From Candidatus Melainabacteria bacterium (GTDB lineage: Bacteria; Actinomycetota; Actinomycetes; Mycobacteriales; CAJCIY01), in contig CAJCIY010000291.1 of assembly GCA_903970495.1 (NCBI GenBank), positions 1-32,900 on the forward strand: a stretch of 32,900 nt of DNA, given 5' to 3'. The translations under genes were made by a program, and so were the position numbers. This document shows, piece by piece, positions 1 through 9,104 of the stretch. Below the pieces are notes generated by a model. That model was not told the DNA's origin, made no database searches, and was given only the letters and a program-made list of their open reading frames with translations. Within the stretch, counting starts at the first letter, position 1, and every line of letters starts with the position of its first letter.

Positions 1-2
1 AG

Positions 3-536
3 GTCACCGCGCCGGGCGCGGAGGCGGCACTGGCGCTCGTCGGCGCGGCCCGCCGGCTCGGCGTCGCTGCGAAGGCCCGGGACGTCCGCGGCGTCGACCG
101 CGTCGTGGTCCGCGACGGCGACGCGATCGCGGCGCTGCTGACCCGCCTCGGCGCGCACGACAGCCGGCTGACCTGGGAGGACCGCCGGCTGCGGCGCGAG
201 GTGCGCGCGAGCGCCAACCGGCTCGCCAACTTCGACGACGCCAACCTGCGCCGGTCCGCCCGTGCCGCCGTCGCGAGCGGCGCCAGGGTCAAGTCCGCGC
301 TCGAGATCCTCGGCGAGGACGCTCCCGAGCACCTGCTGTCCTCGGGCCGGCTCCGGCTCGAGCACCCACAGGCCAGCCTGGAGGAGCTCGGCGCCCTCGC
401 CGACCCGGTCATGACCAAGGACGCCGTCGCCGGCCGGATCCGCCGGCTGCTCGCGCTCGCGGACAAGACGGCGGCCGGTCGCGGCGAGCCGACGACCGAG
501 GCGAGCGTCACCCCGGACATGCTCACCGACTACTGA
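3..536 (+). CDS. whiA: WhiA, sporulation/cell-division regulator (3' part only)
   Basis: The gene is cut by the window start; 177 C-terminal residues are visible, with the reading frame entering at base 3. WhiA is a DNA-binding protein that, with WhiB, controls sporulation and cell-division genes in actinobacteria. Full-length proteins have an N-terminal LAGLIDADG-like domain and a C-terminal HTH domain. The visible part is the HTH half: the segment [22 protein letters not shown] and what follows are typical of the family (residues such as [13 protein letters not shown]), as is the late stretch [20 protein letters not shown], which contains the recognition region. Gene order (whiA followed by gap-pgk-tpiA) matches other actinobacteria. 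It ends at TGA and is followed within 5 nt by a hairpin, so it is probably the last gene of its operon. The N-terminal half cannot be judged here. Confidence 0.93.
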   Translation, partial: VTAPGAEAALALVGAARRLGVAAKARDVRGVDRVVVRDGDAIAALLTRLGAHDSRLTWEDRRLRREVRASANRLANFDDANLRRSARAAVASGARVKSALEILGEDAPEHLLSSGRLRLEHPQASLEELGALADPVMTKDAVAGRIRRLLALADKTAAGRGEPTTEASVTPDMLTDY

Positions 537-540
537 CCTG

Positions 541-571
541 CGCCGTCGGGGACTGACGCGACCCGACGGCG
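541..571 (+). terminator. Hairpin terminator after whiA
   Basis: A perfect 10-bp inverted repeat (cgccgtcggg / cccgacggcg) with an 11-nt loop begins 5 nt after the whiA stop codon. There is no T-tract, which is usual for high-GC actinobacterial terminators. It separates whiA from the gap operon. Confidence 0.7.
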
Positions 572-631
572 GGCATCACCCCGTCCTCGGTGATCTCCGT
601 CACGTGACCGAAACACCGGCCCGTACTGGGC

Positions 632-637
632 TACTGT
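632..637 (+). promoter_or_regulatory. Candidate -10 box for the gap operon
   Basis: TACTGT fits the actinobacterial -10 consensus TANNNT and lies 42 nt before the gap GTG, after the whiA terminator. No convincing -35 is visible; GAAACA at 610-615 has a 16-nt spacing but is a poor match. The leader would contain the strong gap ribosome binding site. Confidence 0.4.
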
Positions 638-679
638 TCGGCGCCACGAGCGGCGGAACGAGCTCGAGGAGGAGCGCAG

Positions 680-1684
<1,005 letters not shown>

Positions 1685-1685
1685 C

Positions 1686-2879
1686 GTGCGCACCATCTCG
1701 GACCTCGAAGCCGACCTCGGGGGCCTCTCCGGTCGGCGGGTGCTCGTCCGCAGCGACCTGAACGCCCCGCTCGACGGCGTCCGGATCACCGACGACGGCC
1801 GGATCCGTGCCTCGGTTCCGACCATCCGGCAGCTCGCCGACGCCGGCGCCCGGGTGGTCGTGGCCTCCCACCTGGGCCGCCCGAAGGGCATCGACCCCGC
1901 GCTGTCGCTCGCGCCGGTGGGCCGGCGGCTCGCCGAGCTCATCGACCGCCCGGTCGCGCAGGCCGAGGACGTGGTGGGGGAGTCTGCGCACAAGGTCGTC
2001 GCCGGCCTCGCCGACGGCGAGGTCGCGCTGCTCGAGAACGTCCGGTTCGAGCCGGGCGAGACGGCGAACTCCGACCGCGTCTCCGACGCGTTCGCCGACC
2101 TGTGCGACGCCTACGTGGACGACGCCTTCGGCGTCATCCACCGCCGGCACTCCTCGGTCGTCGGGGTCGCCCTGCGCCGCCCGAGCGCCGCGGGCCTGCT
2201 CGTGCTCGCCGAGATGGGCGTACTGAACCGGCTGGTCGACGCCCCGGCGCAGCCGTACGCGGTCGTCCTGGGCGGCTCCAAGGTCAGCGACAAGCTCGCC
2301 GTCCTGGAGCGGCTGGTCGAGCGGGCCGACCTGGTCGTCGTCGGCGGCGGGATGTGTTTCACGTTCCTGGCCGCGCAGGGCTGCGACGTCGGGTCCTCGC
2401 TGGTGCAGACCGACCAGATCGAGGCCGTGCGCCGGCTCGCCAAGCAGGCCGCCGCCTCCGGTACGCAGCTGCTGCTGCCGGTCGACGTGGTGGCCGCCGC
2501 GTCGTTCGCCGTCGACGCCGACCACGTCGTCGTCGCGGCCGACGCGATCCCGGCCGACCGGATGGGGCTCGACATCGGCCCGCGCAGCGTCGCGGCCTTC
2601 GCCGCAGCACTGGGCGAGGCCCGGACGATCTTCTGGAACGGCCCGATGGGCGTGTTCGAGATGGCGCCGTTCGCGGCGGGGACGCGCGGCGTCGGCGAGG
2701 CGATCGCCGCCGCCACCGACGCCGGCGCCTTCACGGTCGTCGGCGGCGGCGACAGCGCCGCTGCGGTGCGCTCGCTCGGCCTCGGCGAGGACCGCTACAG
2801 CCACATCTCGACGGGCGGCGGTGCGTCGCTCGAGTTCCTGCAGGGCGCCGAGATGCCCGGCCTCACCGCACTGCTGTGA
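1686..2879 (+). CDS. pgk: Phosphoglycerate kinase
   Basis: 397 aa, normal for the family. It transfers the acyl phosphate of 1,3-bisphosphoglycerate to ADP, giving ATP and 3-phosphoglycerate. Visible signatures are the N-domain substrate motif VLVRSDLNAPLDG, the LGRPKG loop, VLGGSKVSDKL, the C-domain NGPMGVFE nucleotide-binding motif, and GGGDSAAAV followed by ISTGGGASLEFL. The GTG start lies 1 nt after the gap stop with no clear separate ribosome binding site, so it is probably translated by ribosomes finishing gap. tpiA follows after 37 nt. Nothing unusual is seen in the protein. Confidence 0.98.
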   Translation: MRTISDLEADLGGLSGRRVLVRSDLNAPLDGVRITDDGRIRASVPTIRQLADAGARVVVASHLGRPKGIDPALSLAPVGRRLAELIDRPVAQAEDVVGESAHKVVAGLADGEVALLENVRFEPGETANSDRVSDAFADLCDAYVDDAFGVIHRRHSSVVGVALRRPSAAGLLVLAEMGVLNRLVDAPAQPYAVVLGGSKVSDKLAVLERLVERADLVVVGGGMCFTFLAAQGCDVGSSLVQTDQIEAVRRLAKQAAASGTQLLLPVDVVAAASFAVDADHVVVAADAIPADRMGLDIGPRSVAAFAAALGEARTIFWNGPMGVFEMAPFAAGTRGVGEAIAAATDAGAFTVVGGGDSAAAVRSLGLGEDRYSHISTGGGASLEFLQGAEMPGLTALL

Positions 2880-2916
2880 CGCGCGCCGCTGCGAACGGCG
2901 CTGGGGGACTGCCCGG

Positions 2917-3738
2917 GTGAGTCGCGCCCCGCGCCGGACCCCGATGGTGGCCGGCAACTGGAAGATGAACCTCACCCACCTCGAGGCCATCGCGTTGGTG
3001 CAGAAGCTCGCGTACGGGCTCAAGCCGGACGTGACCGCGGCGGTCGAGACCGTCGTGCTGCCGGCGTTCACCGCGATCCGCAGCGTGCAGACCTGCGTCG
3101 ACGGCGACCACCTGCCGCTGCGCTACGGCGCACAGGACCTCGCGGTCGAGGCGTCCGGTGCGTACACGGGCGACGTCTCCGGGCCGATGCTCAAGGCGCT
3201 GGGCTGCACCTACGTGGTCGTCGGGCACAGCGAGCGGCGGAGCCACCACCACGAGGACGACGCGGTCGTCCGGGCCAAGGTCGAGGCCGCGTACGCGGCC
3301 GGGCTGACGCCGATCCTCTGCGTGGGCGAGCCGGCCGAGGTCCGCGACGCGGGCGACCAGCTCGCCCACTGCACGGCCCAGCTCCGCGCCGCGGTGGCGG
3401 GGCTGACGGCCGGTCAGCCGGCGGCGCTGGTCGTCGCGTACGAGCCGCTGTGGGCGATCGGGTCGGGCACGAGCGCGACGCCCGACGACGCGCAGCAGAT
3501 GGCCGCGACGCTGCGGGCGACCCTGGCCGAGACGTTCGACCGGGCGGTGGCTGCCGCGGTCCGGATCTTGTACGGCGGCTCCGTGAGCCCGGCCACGGCG
3601 GCCGACCTCTTCGCCGGTCCTGACGTCGACGGCGGCCTCATCGGGGGCGCCAGCCTGAAGGACGCGGACTTCTGCGCGATCGTCGCGACGCTAGGGCCAT
3701 CTGGCCCAATGCCCGGCGGCCAGGCTTCGCGCTCGTAA
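2917..3738 (+). CDS. tpiA: Triosephosphate isomerase
   Basis: 273 aa counted from the GTG at 2917, which has a GGGGGA ribosome binding site at 2903-2908. It interconverts dihydroxyacetone phosphate and glyceraldehyde-3-phosphate. Catalytic residues are present: Lys16 in AGNWKMN, His104 in VVGHSERR and Glu176 in VAYEPLWAIGSG; the phosphate loop YGGSVSP and the GGASLKDADF motif follow. The protein is slightly long. After the usual end of the fold (CAIVATLG) there is a tail of about 15 Gly/Pro/Ser-rich residues (PSGPMPGGQASRS) that I do not recognise as conserved and that coincides with inverted repeats in the DNA (3694-3723). It is the last gene of the glycolytic operon; in related genomes secG follows closely, but here an ABC importer intervenes. 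Confidence 0.97.
   Translation: MSRAPRRTPMVAGNWKMNLTHLEAIALVQKLAYGLKPDVTAAVETVVLPAFTAIRSVQTCVDGDHLPLRYGAQDLAVEASGAYTGDVSGPMLKALGCTYVVVGHSERRSHHHEDDAVVRAKVEAAYAAGLTPILCVGEPAEVRDAGDQLAHCTAQLRAAVAGLTAGQPAALVVAYEPLWAIGSGTSATPDDAQQMAATLRATLAETFDRAVAAAVRILYGGSVSPATAADLFAGPDVDGGLIGGASLKDADFCAIVATLGPSGPMPGGQASRS
3694..3723 (+). promoter_or_regulatory. Two alternative hairpins at the tpiA 3' end
   Basis: gggcca (3694-3699) can pair with tggccc (3702-3707); as RNA this would be a 5-bp stem with a tetraloop. The overlapping ctggcc (3701-3706) can instead pair with ggccag (3718-3723). The two structures exclude each other. They lie inside the last codons of tpiA and could act as a processing or termination signal before the importer genes. 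No T-tract follows. Confidence 0.3.
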
Positions 3739-3883
3739 CCGGTTGGTCTCGAAGAGATCACGGTTCCGGGACCTGAAGATTCCCCTCTGGTCATTCGTCT
3801 GCAGTCGGTGCACTGTGCTCCTCGCCGCGGAGACACCGCCGGCATCGGTCGGCGCGTTCGCGCGTCGGTGGGACGGGAGCAGG

Positions 3884-5698
3884 ATGCGCACCATTCGTAT
3901 GGCATCCGGCATCATCGCGGTCAGTGCCGTCGCGATGATCGCCGCTGGATGCGGATCGTCGAGCAACAGCAAGGGGACGCCGAGCGGCAGCCCCAGCAGC
4001 GCCAACCCGGTCGCTGCGGCAGGTGAGAACTCGATCCTCCCGACCGGCACGTCGGGCACCGGCGTCTCGGGCGGCACGCTGAAGGTCGTGGGCCAGGGCG
4101 ACGTCGACCACCTCGACACCGCCAGCGGCTACTACACGACCACCTACAGCCTCTTCCGCGACATCACGCGGCAGCTGGTCCAGTACCCGACCACGACCGA
4201 CACGACGACGGCGAACACGCCGACCTCGGACGCCGCGACCTACACGGTCAGCCCGGACGGCCTCACGTACACCTTCAAGATCAAGCAGGGTGTCATGTGG
4301 GACGCGCCGAGCGGTGCCCGCCAGGTGACCTCCGCAGACGAGGTCCTGGGCATCAAGCGCCTCTGCAACCCGTACGTGTCGTCGGCGGCCATCGCCTACT
4401 ACACCGGCACGATCACGGGCATGACGACCTTCTGCAACGGCTTCGCGAAGGCCCCGCAGACCGTCGCCGGCATCAAGGCCTACATCGAGGGCAACCAGAT
4501 CTCGGGCATCGCGACGCCGGACAGCTCGACCGTCGTGTTCACGCTGACCAAGCCGGCCAGCGACTTCCTGAACATCATGGCGCTGCCGTTCGCGTCCCCG
4601 GCTCCGATCGAGGACCTGAACTACCTTCCGGACTCGCCGCAGTTCCGGCGGGCCTTCATCTCCGACGGGCCCTACAAGATCGACAGCTACACCGCGAACA
4701 AGTCGATCACCCTGAGCCGGAACCCGGACTGGCAGGCCAGCACCGACCCGCTGCGCAAGGCTTACGTCAACGCGATCGACATCACCGAGGGCGAGTCGGA
4801 CACCTCCGTGCAGCAGCAGCTGCAGGCCGGTACCGCTGACTTCGAGTGGGACACGATCGTGCCGACCGCGCAGATCAAGGCGCTCTACCAGGCCAAGGAC
4901 CCGCACTTCATGCTCGCGTTCAACGGGTCGATCTCCTACATCCCGTTCAACTTCAAGAGCGCGAACCTGCAGAAGCCGGCCGTCCGGCAGGCCCTGCAGT
5001 ACTGCGTGAACCGCAAGCACCTGATCCAGGTCGGTGGTGGCTCGATCACCGGCGTCCCCAGTGACCAGATCCTCCCGCCGCAGCTGACGGGCTTCAAGCA
5101 CATCGACCCGTACGACGTCGCCGGCACCGGTGGCGTCGGTGACCCGACGAAGTGCAAGAGCATGCTCGCCGCTGCGGGTGCCTCGAACCTGACCCTCCGG
5201 GTGCTCTACACCGAGACCCCGCCCGGGCCGGCCGGCTTCCAGGCACTGCAGAGCGACCTCAAGTCCGAGGGCATCAACGTCGTGGGCGTCCCCCAGCAGA
5301 CGACCGGTGACCTCTACACCTTCGAGGAGACGGCAACCAACCTCGGCAAGTGGGACCTCGGTTCCGGTGGCTGGGTGCCGGACTGGCAGGGCAACGCGGC
5401 TCGCTCGTTCTTCGTGCCGCTGCTCGACGGTCGCGAGATCGGTGCCACCACGACGAACTACGGCAACTACAACGACCCGACGGTCAACGCCGACATCGAC
5501 AAGGCGCTGAGCGCCACGACGGTGTCCGCCGCTGCCGCCGACTGGGCCGCTGCTGACAACTACGTGACCACGACGAACCCGGCGTGGATCCCGGTCAGCT
5601 ACGAGGCTCTGCCGCAGTACTTCGGCACCCGTGTGAAGAACCCGGTGTACAACAACTTCACCGGCTACCTGGACATGACCAACGTCTGGGTGAACTAG
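3884..5698 (+). CDS. ABC importer substrate-binding lipoprotein, SBP_bac_5 (DppA/OppA) family
   Basis: 604 aa. This is the extracytoplasmic binding lipoprotein of a peptide/nickel/opine-type ABC importer. The start ATG at 3884 gives a clean lipoprotein signal: positive MRTIR, a hydrophobic stretch, then lipobox AAGC with the lipidated cysteine at residue 23. A Ser/Gly/Thr/Pro-rich linker to about residue 60 would tether the domain to the membrane. The family-5 fold starts at GGTLKVVGQGDVDHLD and includes YTFKIKQGVMW, DGPYKIDSY and PAVRQALQYCVNR. The ribosome binding site GGGAG is at 3875-3879. Translation from further upstream would destroy the signal peptide. The gene looks less GC-extreme than its neighbours and uses more GGT/GCT codons, which fits either high expression or acquisition. 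A strong hairpin follows it. The true ligand cannot be told from sequence. Confidence 0.93.
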   Translation: MRTIRMASGIIAVSAVAMIAAGCGSSSNSKGTPSGSPSSANPVAAAGENSILPTGTSGTGVSGGTLKVVGQGDVDHLDTASGYYTTTYSLFRDITRQLVQYPTTTDTTTANTPTSDAATYTVSPDGLTYTFKIKQGVMWDAPSGARQVTSADEVLGIKRLCNPYVSSAAIAYYTGTITGMTTFCNGFAKAPQTVAGIKAYIEGNQISGIATPDSSTVVFTLTKPASDFLNIMALPFASPAPIEDLNYLPDSPQFRRAFISDGPYKIDSYTANKSITLSRNPDWQASTDPLRKAYVNAIDITEGESDTSVQQQLQAGTADFEWDTIVPTAQIKALYQAKDPHFMLAFNGSISYIPFNFKSANLQKPAVRQALQYCVNRKHLIQVGGGSITGVPSDQILPPQLTGFKHIDPYDVAGTGGVGDPTKCKSMLAAAGASNLTLRVLYTETPPGPAGFQALQSDLKSEGINVVGVPQQTTGDLYTFEETATNLGKWDLGSGGWVPDWQGNAARSFFVPLLDGREIGATTTNYGNYNDPTVNADIDKALSATTVSAAAADWAAADNYVTTTNPAWIPVSYEALPQYFGTRVKNPVYNNFTGYLDMTNVWVN

Positions 5699-5711
5699 CA
5701 CCGAGCACTGA

Positions 5712-5759
5712 CGACGGTGGCGTCACAGCGGGGGAGACCCTGCTGTGGCGCCACCGTCG
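5712..5759 (+). terminator. Large hairpin after the binding-protein gene
   Basis: An 18-bp inverted repeat (5712-5729 with 5742-5759) with a single G-T wobble and a 12-nt loop begins 13 nt after the binding-protein stop. The arms are cgacggtggcgtcacagc and gctgtggcgccaccgtcg. It may be a partial terminator or 3' stabiliser that lets the binding protein be made in excess over the transporter subunits. There is no T-tract. Confidence 0.72.
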
Positions 5760-5857
5760 CGCTCGACCCCGGTGGGCAACGCAGCCCAGGTCCGTGCGGT
5801 CCGACCGACCGCGTACGGACATCCCAGGTGCCTGTCGCCTGATCGACGGCGCGCGGT

Positions 5858-5863
5858 TAGCCT
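5858..5863 (+). promoter_or_regulatory. Candidate -10 box before the importer ATPase genes
   Basis: TAGCCT matches TANNNT in the 238-nt gap between the binding-protein gene and the first ATPase gene. No good -35 is visible. If used, the leader would be about 67 nt and would include the direct repeats at 5895-5927. Confidence 0.25.
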
Positions 5864-5894
5864 GAGCGCGCTCCACGCCCCGCACGACCGCGAC

Positions 5895-5927
5895 ACGACC
5901 TGTCGCGCCGTCGCGCTACGACCTGTC
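5895..5927 (+). repeat. Direct repeat acgacctgtc in the leader of the ATPase gene
   Basis: Two exact copies of the 10-mer acgacctgtc lie at 5895-5904 and 5918-5927, 23 nt start to start. The first also forms a small palindrome, cgaca-cgacc-tgtcg (5891-5905). They sit directly before the ribosome binding site AGGAG (5928-5932). They may be a regulator site or chance in this sequence composition. Confidence 0.4.
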
Positions 5928-5936
5928 AGGAGTTGC

Positions 5937-6986
5937 GTGCCTCTCTTCGAAGTACAGGACCTGCGCGTCACGTTCCACACCGACGACGGCGACGTCCGCG
6001 CCGTCCAGGGGATGTCGTTCTCCCTCGACCGGGGCGAGACCCTCGGCATCGTGGGGGAGTCCGGCTCCGGCAAGTCCGTCAGCACGCAGACGGTCGTCGG
6101 CCTGGTCAACGGCGCCGAGGTGAGCGGGTCGGCGGTGTTCGACGGCGTCGACCTGCTGCAGGCGTCCGAGAAGACCATGCGCGGCCTGCGCGGCGAGAGC
6201 ATCTCGATGATCTTCCAGGACCCGCTGACCAGCCTCCACCCGCTCTACAAGGTCGGCGACCAGATCGCGGAGGCCGTCAAGGCGCACCGCAAGATCTCCA
6301 GGTCCGACGCCCGGGCGCGCGCCGTCCAGCTCCTGCGCGACGTCGGCATCCCCAACCCCGAGGGCCGGGCGCGGGAGTACCCGCACAAGTTCTCCGGCGG
6401 CATGCGCCAGCGCGCGATGATCGCCATGGCCCTCGCCCTCGAGCCCAAGATGCTCATCGCCGACGAGCCCACCACCGCGCTCGACGTGACCGTGCAGGCA
6501 CAGATCCTCGACCTCATCGAGCGGCTGCGCACCGAGCACCAGACGGCCGTCATCCTCATCACCCACGACATGGGCGTCGTCGCCGAGGTCGCGGACAAGG
6601 TCGTCGTCATGTACGCCGGCCGCCCGGTCGAGGTGGCGGACACCCGTTCGCTGTTCACCGAGCCGCACCACCCCTACACGCAGGGCCTGCTGCGCTCGAT
6701 CCCGGCGTTCGCCGCCCGGCTGGACAAGCTCGAGGCGATCCCGGGCGCACCGCCCTCGCTCATGGTCGAGCAGACCGGGTGCCCGTTCGCGCCGCGCTGC
6801 CCCCATGTCGTCACCGCCTGCACGACGTCGGTGCCGCCGCTCGAGCCGGCCGGGTCCGCCCCGGGGCACCTGTCGGCCTGCATCCGCTCGCGGCACGCGG
6901 TCGGCGTCGACGCGACCGACGGCTCCGCCGGCCAGTCCGCACCGTCGGGGGAGAGCACCTCCTGGAAGGGGTCCGCGTCCGTATGA
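5937..6986 (+). CDS. Peptide-type ABC importer ATPase, DppD/OppD-like
   Basis: 349 aa from the GTG at 5937, preceded by AGGAG (5928-5932). It is one of the two cytoplasmic ATPases that power the importer. Walker A GESGSGKS is at residues 40-47, the signature FSGGMRQR and Walker B MLIADEPTTALDV follow, and the H-loop is LITHDMG. The C-terminal oligopeptide-transporter extension has four cysteines (GCPFAPRCP, TACTTSVPP and LSACIRS), which in OppD/DppD proteins can hold an Fe-S cluster. It overlaps the next ATPase gene by 4 nt (ATGA), so the two are translationally coupled. A start further upstream in the same frame would add residues not found in the family. Confidence 0.95.
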   Translation: MPLFEVQDLRVTFHTDDGDVRAVQGMSFSLDRGETLGIVGESGSGKSVSTQTVVGLVNGAEVSGSAVFDGVDLLQASEKTMRGLRGESISMIFQDPLTSLHPLYKVGDQIAEAVKAHRKISRSDARARAVQLLRDVGIPNPEGRAREYPHKFSGGMRQRAMIAMALALEPKMLIADEPTTALDVTVQAQILDLIERLRTEHQTAVILITHDMGVVAEVADKVVVMYAGRPVEVADTRSLFTEPHHPYTQGLLRSIPAFAARLDKLEAIPGAPPSLMVEQTGCPFAPRCPHVVTACTTSVPPLEPAGSAPGHLSACIRSRHAVGVDATDGSAGQSAPSGESTSWKGSASV

Positions 6987-8128
6987 GCACCGTCACCGCG
7001 CCCGCCGGTCCGACGGTCCACCCGGCCGGGGACAACCTGCTCGAGATCACCGATCTCGTGAAGCACTTCCCGATCAAGTCGGGCAGCCTGCTCGGACGCA
7101 CGGTCGGCCAGGTGCGTGCCGTCGACGGCGTGACGCTCTCTGTCCGCCGCGGTCGCACGCTCGGCCTCGTCGGCGAGTCCGGCTGCGGCAAGTCGACGCT
7201 GGCCCGCGTCGTGACCGCGCTGCAGCCCGCCACCTCGGGCTCCATCAAGCTCAACGGCACCGAGCTGACGACGCTGCGGAGCGGCCAGATGCGGGGGCTG
7301 CGCCGGCAGGTGCAGATGGTGTTCCAGGACCCGTACGGCTCGCTCAACCCGCGACGCCGGGTCGGCTCGATCCTCGGGGAGCCGTACGCGATCCACGACG
7401 GCCCCAAGGGCAAGGACCGGCAACAGGCGGTGCAGCAGCTGCTCGAGCGCGTCGGGCTCTCCTCGGACCACTACAACCGCTTCCCGACGGAGTTCTCCGG
7501 CGGCCAGCGGCAGCGGCTCGGCATCGCCCGTGCGCTCGCCCTGCGCCCCGAGCTCGTCGTCTGCGACGAGCCGGTATCGGCCCTCGACGTGTCGATCCAG
7601 GCGCAGGTGCTCAACCTGCTGGAGGACCTGCAGGACGAGTTCGGGCTGACCTACCTGTTCATCGCCCACGACCTGTCGGTCGTCCGCCACGTGTCCGACG
7701 AGGTCGCGGTCATGTACCTCGGCAAGATCGTCGAGCGGGGGCCGGTGGAGTCGTTGTACTCCCGCCCGCGGCACCCGTACACGAACGCGCTGCTCTCGGC
7801 GGTGCCCGACCCGTCGGCCGCCGCCCAGCGCGGCACCAGCACCCGCATCGTGCTGACCGGCGACGTCCCGTCGCCGGCGGCGCCCCCGAGCGGCTGCCGG
7901 TTCCACACCCGCTGCCCGAAGGCGCAGGACCTCTGCTCTCAGGAGGAGCCGCTGCTGCGGCCGACCCCCGAGGACCCCGAGCACGTCTTCGCCTGCCACT
8001 ACCCGGTGGCGGCCGGCGAACCGCTGTCGATCGGCACCTGGTCGGAGAGCGCGCAGGCCGCGGTGCCCCGCCGGGCGCCCAGCCCCGCCCGTACGAGCAT
8101 CACGAAGAACCGGGAGGGCTCGGCATGA
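6983..8128 (+). CDS. Peptide-type ABC importer ATPase, DppF/OppF-like
   Basis: 381 aa. It is the second ATPase of the importer, partner of the DppD-like protein. The N-terminus has about 20 extra residues before the ABC domain begins at LLEITDLVKHFPIKSG. Walker A GESGCGKS is at residues 64-71, Q-loop VFQDPYGSLNPR, signature FSGGQRQRLGIARAL, Walker B VCDEPVSALDVS, and H-loop FIAHDLSVV. The C-terminal cysteine-bearing region (GCRFHTRCP, QDLCSQEEP and VFACHYP) matches the OppF/DppF extension. The start overlaps the upstream stop (ATGA), and its own stop overlaps the next start in the same way. The Arg/Ala-rich tail after the last cysteine is poorly conserved in the family. Confidence 0.95.
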   Translation: MSTVTAPAGPTVHPAGDNLLEITDLVKHFPIKSGSLLGRTVGQVRAVDGVTLSVRRGRTLGLVGESGCGKSTLARVVTALQPATSGSIKLNGTELTTLRSGQMRGLRRQVQMVFQDPYGSLNPRRRVGSILGEPYAIHDGPKGKDRQQAVQQLLERVGLSSDHYNRFPTEFSGGQRQRLGIARALALRPELVVCDEPVSALDVSIQAQVLNLLEDLQDEFGLTYLFIAHDLSVVRHVSDEVAVMYLGKIVERGPVESLYSRPRHPYTNALLSAVPDPSAAAQRGTSTRIVLTGDVPSPAAPPSGCRFHTRCPKAQDLCSQEEPLLRPTPEDPEHVFACHYPVAAGEPLSIGTWSESAQAAVPRRAPSPARTSITKNREGSA

Positions 8129-9096
8129 GCGCGACGGACCTCGTCGACATCAGCGACCCGGGCGGTGAGCCCGCGCCGACCGCTGATGCGCCCGCGAAGA
8201 TCGCCGGCCGTACCCCGATGCAGCTGGCGCTGCGGCGGCTGCGCAAGGACAAGCTCGCGATCATCTCGGCGGTCTTCATCGTGCTGCTCATCCTGGTGGC
8301 GATCTTCGCCCCGGTGATCACTGCCGTGATCGGCCACGGACCCAACGTGCAGTTCCCGAACACCGGCCTGGACGCGTTCGGCACGCCGGTCGGCCCCGGC
8401 AAGCACTTCCTGTTCGGCACCGACGAGCTGGGCCGCGACGTGCTGTCCCGGGTCATCTACGGCGCGCGGGTCTCGCTCGCCATCGGCATCGGGGCGACGC
8501 TCATCTCCCTGATCATCGGGATGGTCGTCGGGATCTTCGCGGGCTTCTACGGCGGCCCGGTCGACACCTTCCTGTCCCGCTTCATGGACCTGCTGCTGAG
8601 CTTCCCGTTCCTGCTGCTGGCGATCGCGCTGGTGGCGAGGTTCGGGCCCAGCTTCCAGCTGGTCCTCTACCTGCTGGCCTTCTTCGGCTGGCCGGCGATC
8701 GGGCGGCTCGTCCGTGGGCAGGTGCTGGCGCTCAAGGAGCGCGAGTTCGTCGAGGCGGCCCGCTCGCTCGGCTCGAACAACCTGCGGATCATGTTCGTGG
8801 ACATCCTCCCGAACCTGCTGCCGCTGGCCGTCGTGTACTCCACCCTGCTGGTGCCGATCAACATCGTGGCCGAGGCGACGCTCTCGTTCCTCGGCCTCGG
8901 TGTCCAGCTCCCGACCGCCTCGTGGGGCGGCATGATCTCGGAGTCGCAGAACGGCTCGCTCTACCAGGTCGCCTGGTGGCTGCTGGTGTTCCCCTCGATC
9001 GCCCTGTTCCTGGTGACGCTCGCCTTCAACCTGCTCGGTGACGGACTGCGGGATGCACTCGACCCCCGCTCCGGCCGCAGCCAGCTCGGAAAGTAG
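8125..9096 (+). CDS. Peptide-type ABC importer permease, DppC/OppC-like
   Basis: 323 aa inner-membrane subunit. After an N-terminal cytoplasmic tail of about 45 residues comes the first membrane segment (IISAVFIVLLILVAIFAPVI), the OppC-type extracellular domain with FGTDELGRDVLSRVIYGAR, then five further hydrophobic segments. The EAA loop that contacts the ATPases is EFVEAARSLGSNN. The ATG at 8125 overlaps the upstream stop. It is followed after 8 nt by the DppB-like permease gene; this C-before-B order is the reverse of the common dppBC order. Confidence 0.95.
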   Translation: MSATDLVDISDPGGEPAPTADAPAKIAGRTPMQLALRRLRKDKLAIISAVFIVLLILVAIFAPVITAVIGHGPNVQFPNTGLDAFGTPVGPGKHFLFGTDELGRDVLSRVIYGARVSLAIGIGATLISLIIGMVVGIFAGFYGGPVDTFLSRFMDLLLSFPFLLLAIALVARFGPSFQLVLYLLAFFGWPAIGRLVRGQVLALKEREFVEAARSLGSNNLRIMFVDILPNLLPLAVVYSTLLVPINIVAEATLSFLGLGVQLPTASWGGMISESQNGSLYQVAWWLLVFPSIALFLVTLAFNLLGDGLRDALDPRSGRSQLGK

Positions 9097-9104
9097 GGCC
9101 TGCC

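Noticed and set aside
3743-3883. An upstream TTG start for the binding-protein gene giving 47 extra residues.
   Set aside because: It would bury the lipoprotein signal peptide inside the protein; the ATG at 3884 gives a proper signal, lipobox and ribosome binding site.
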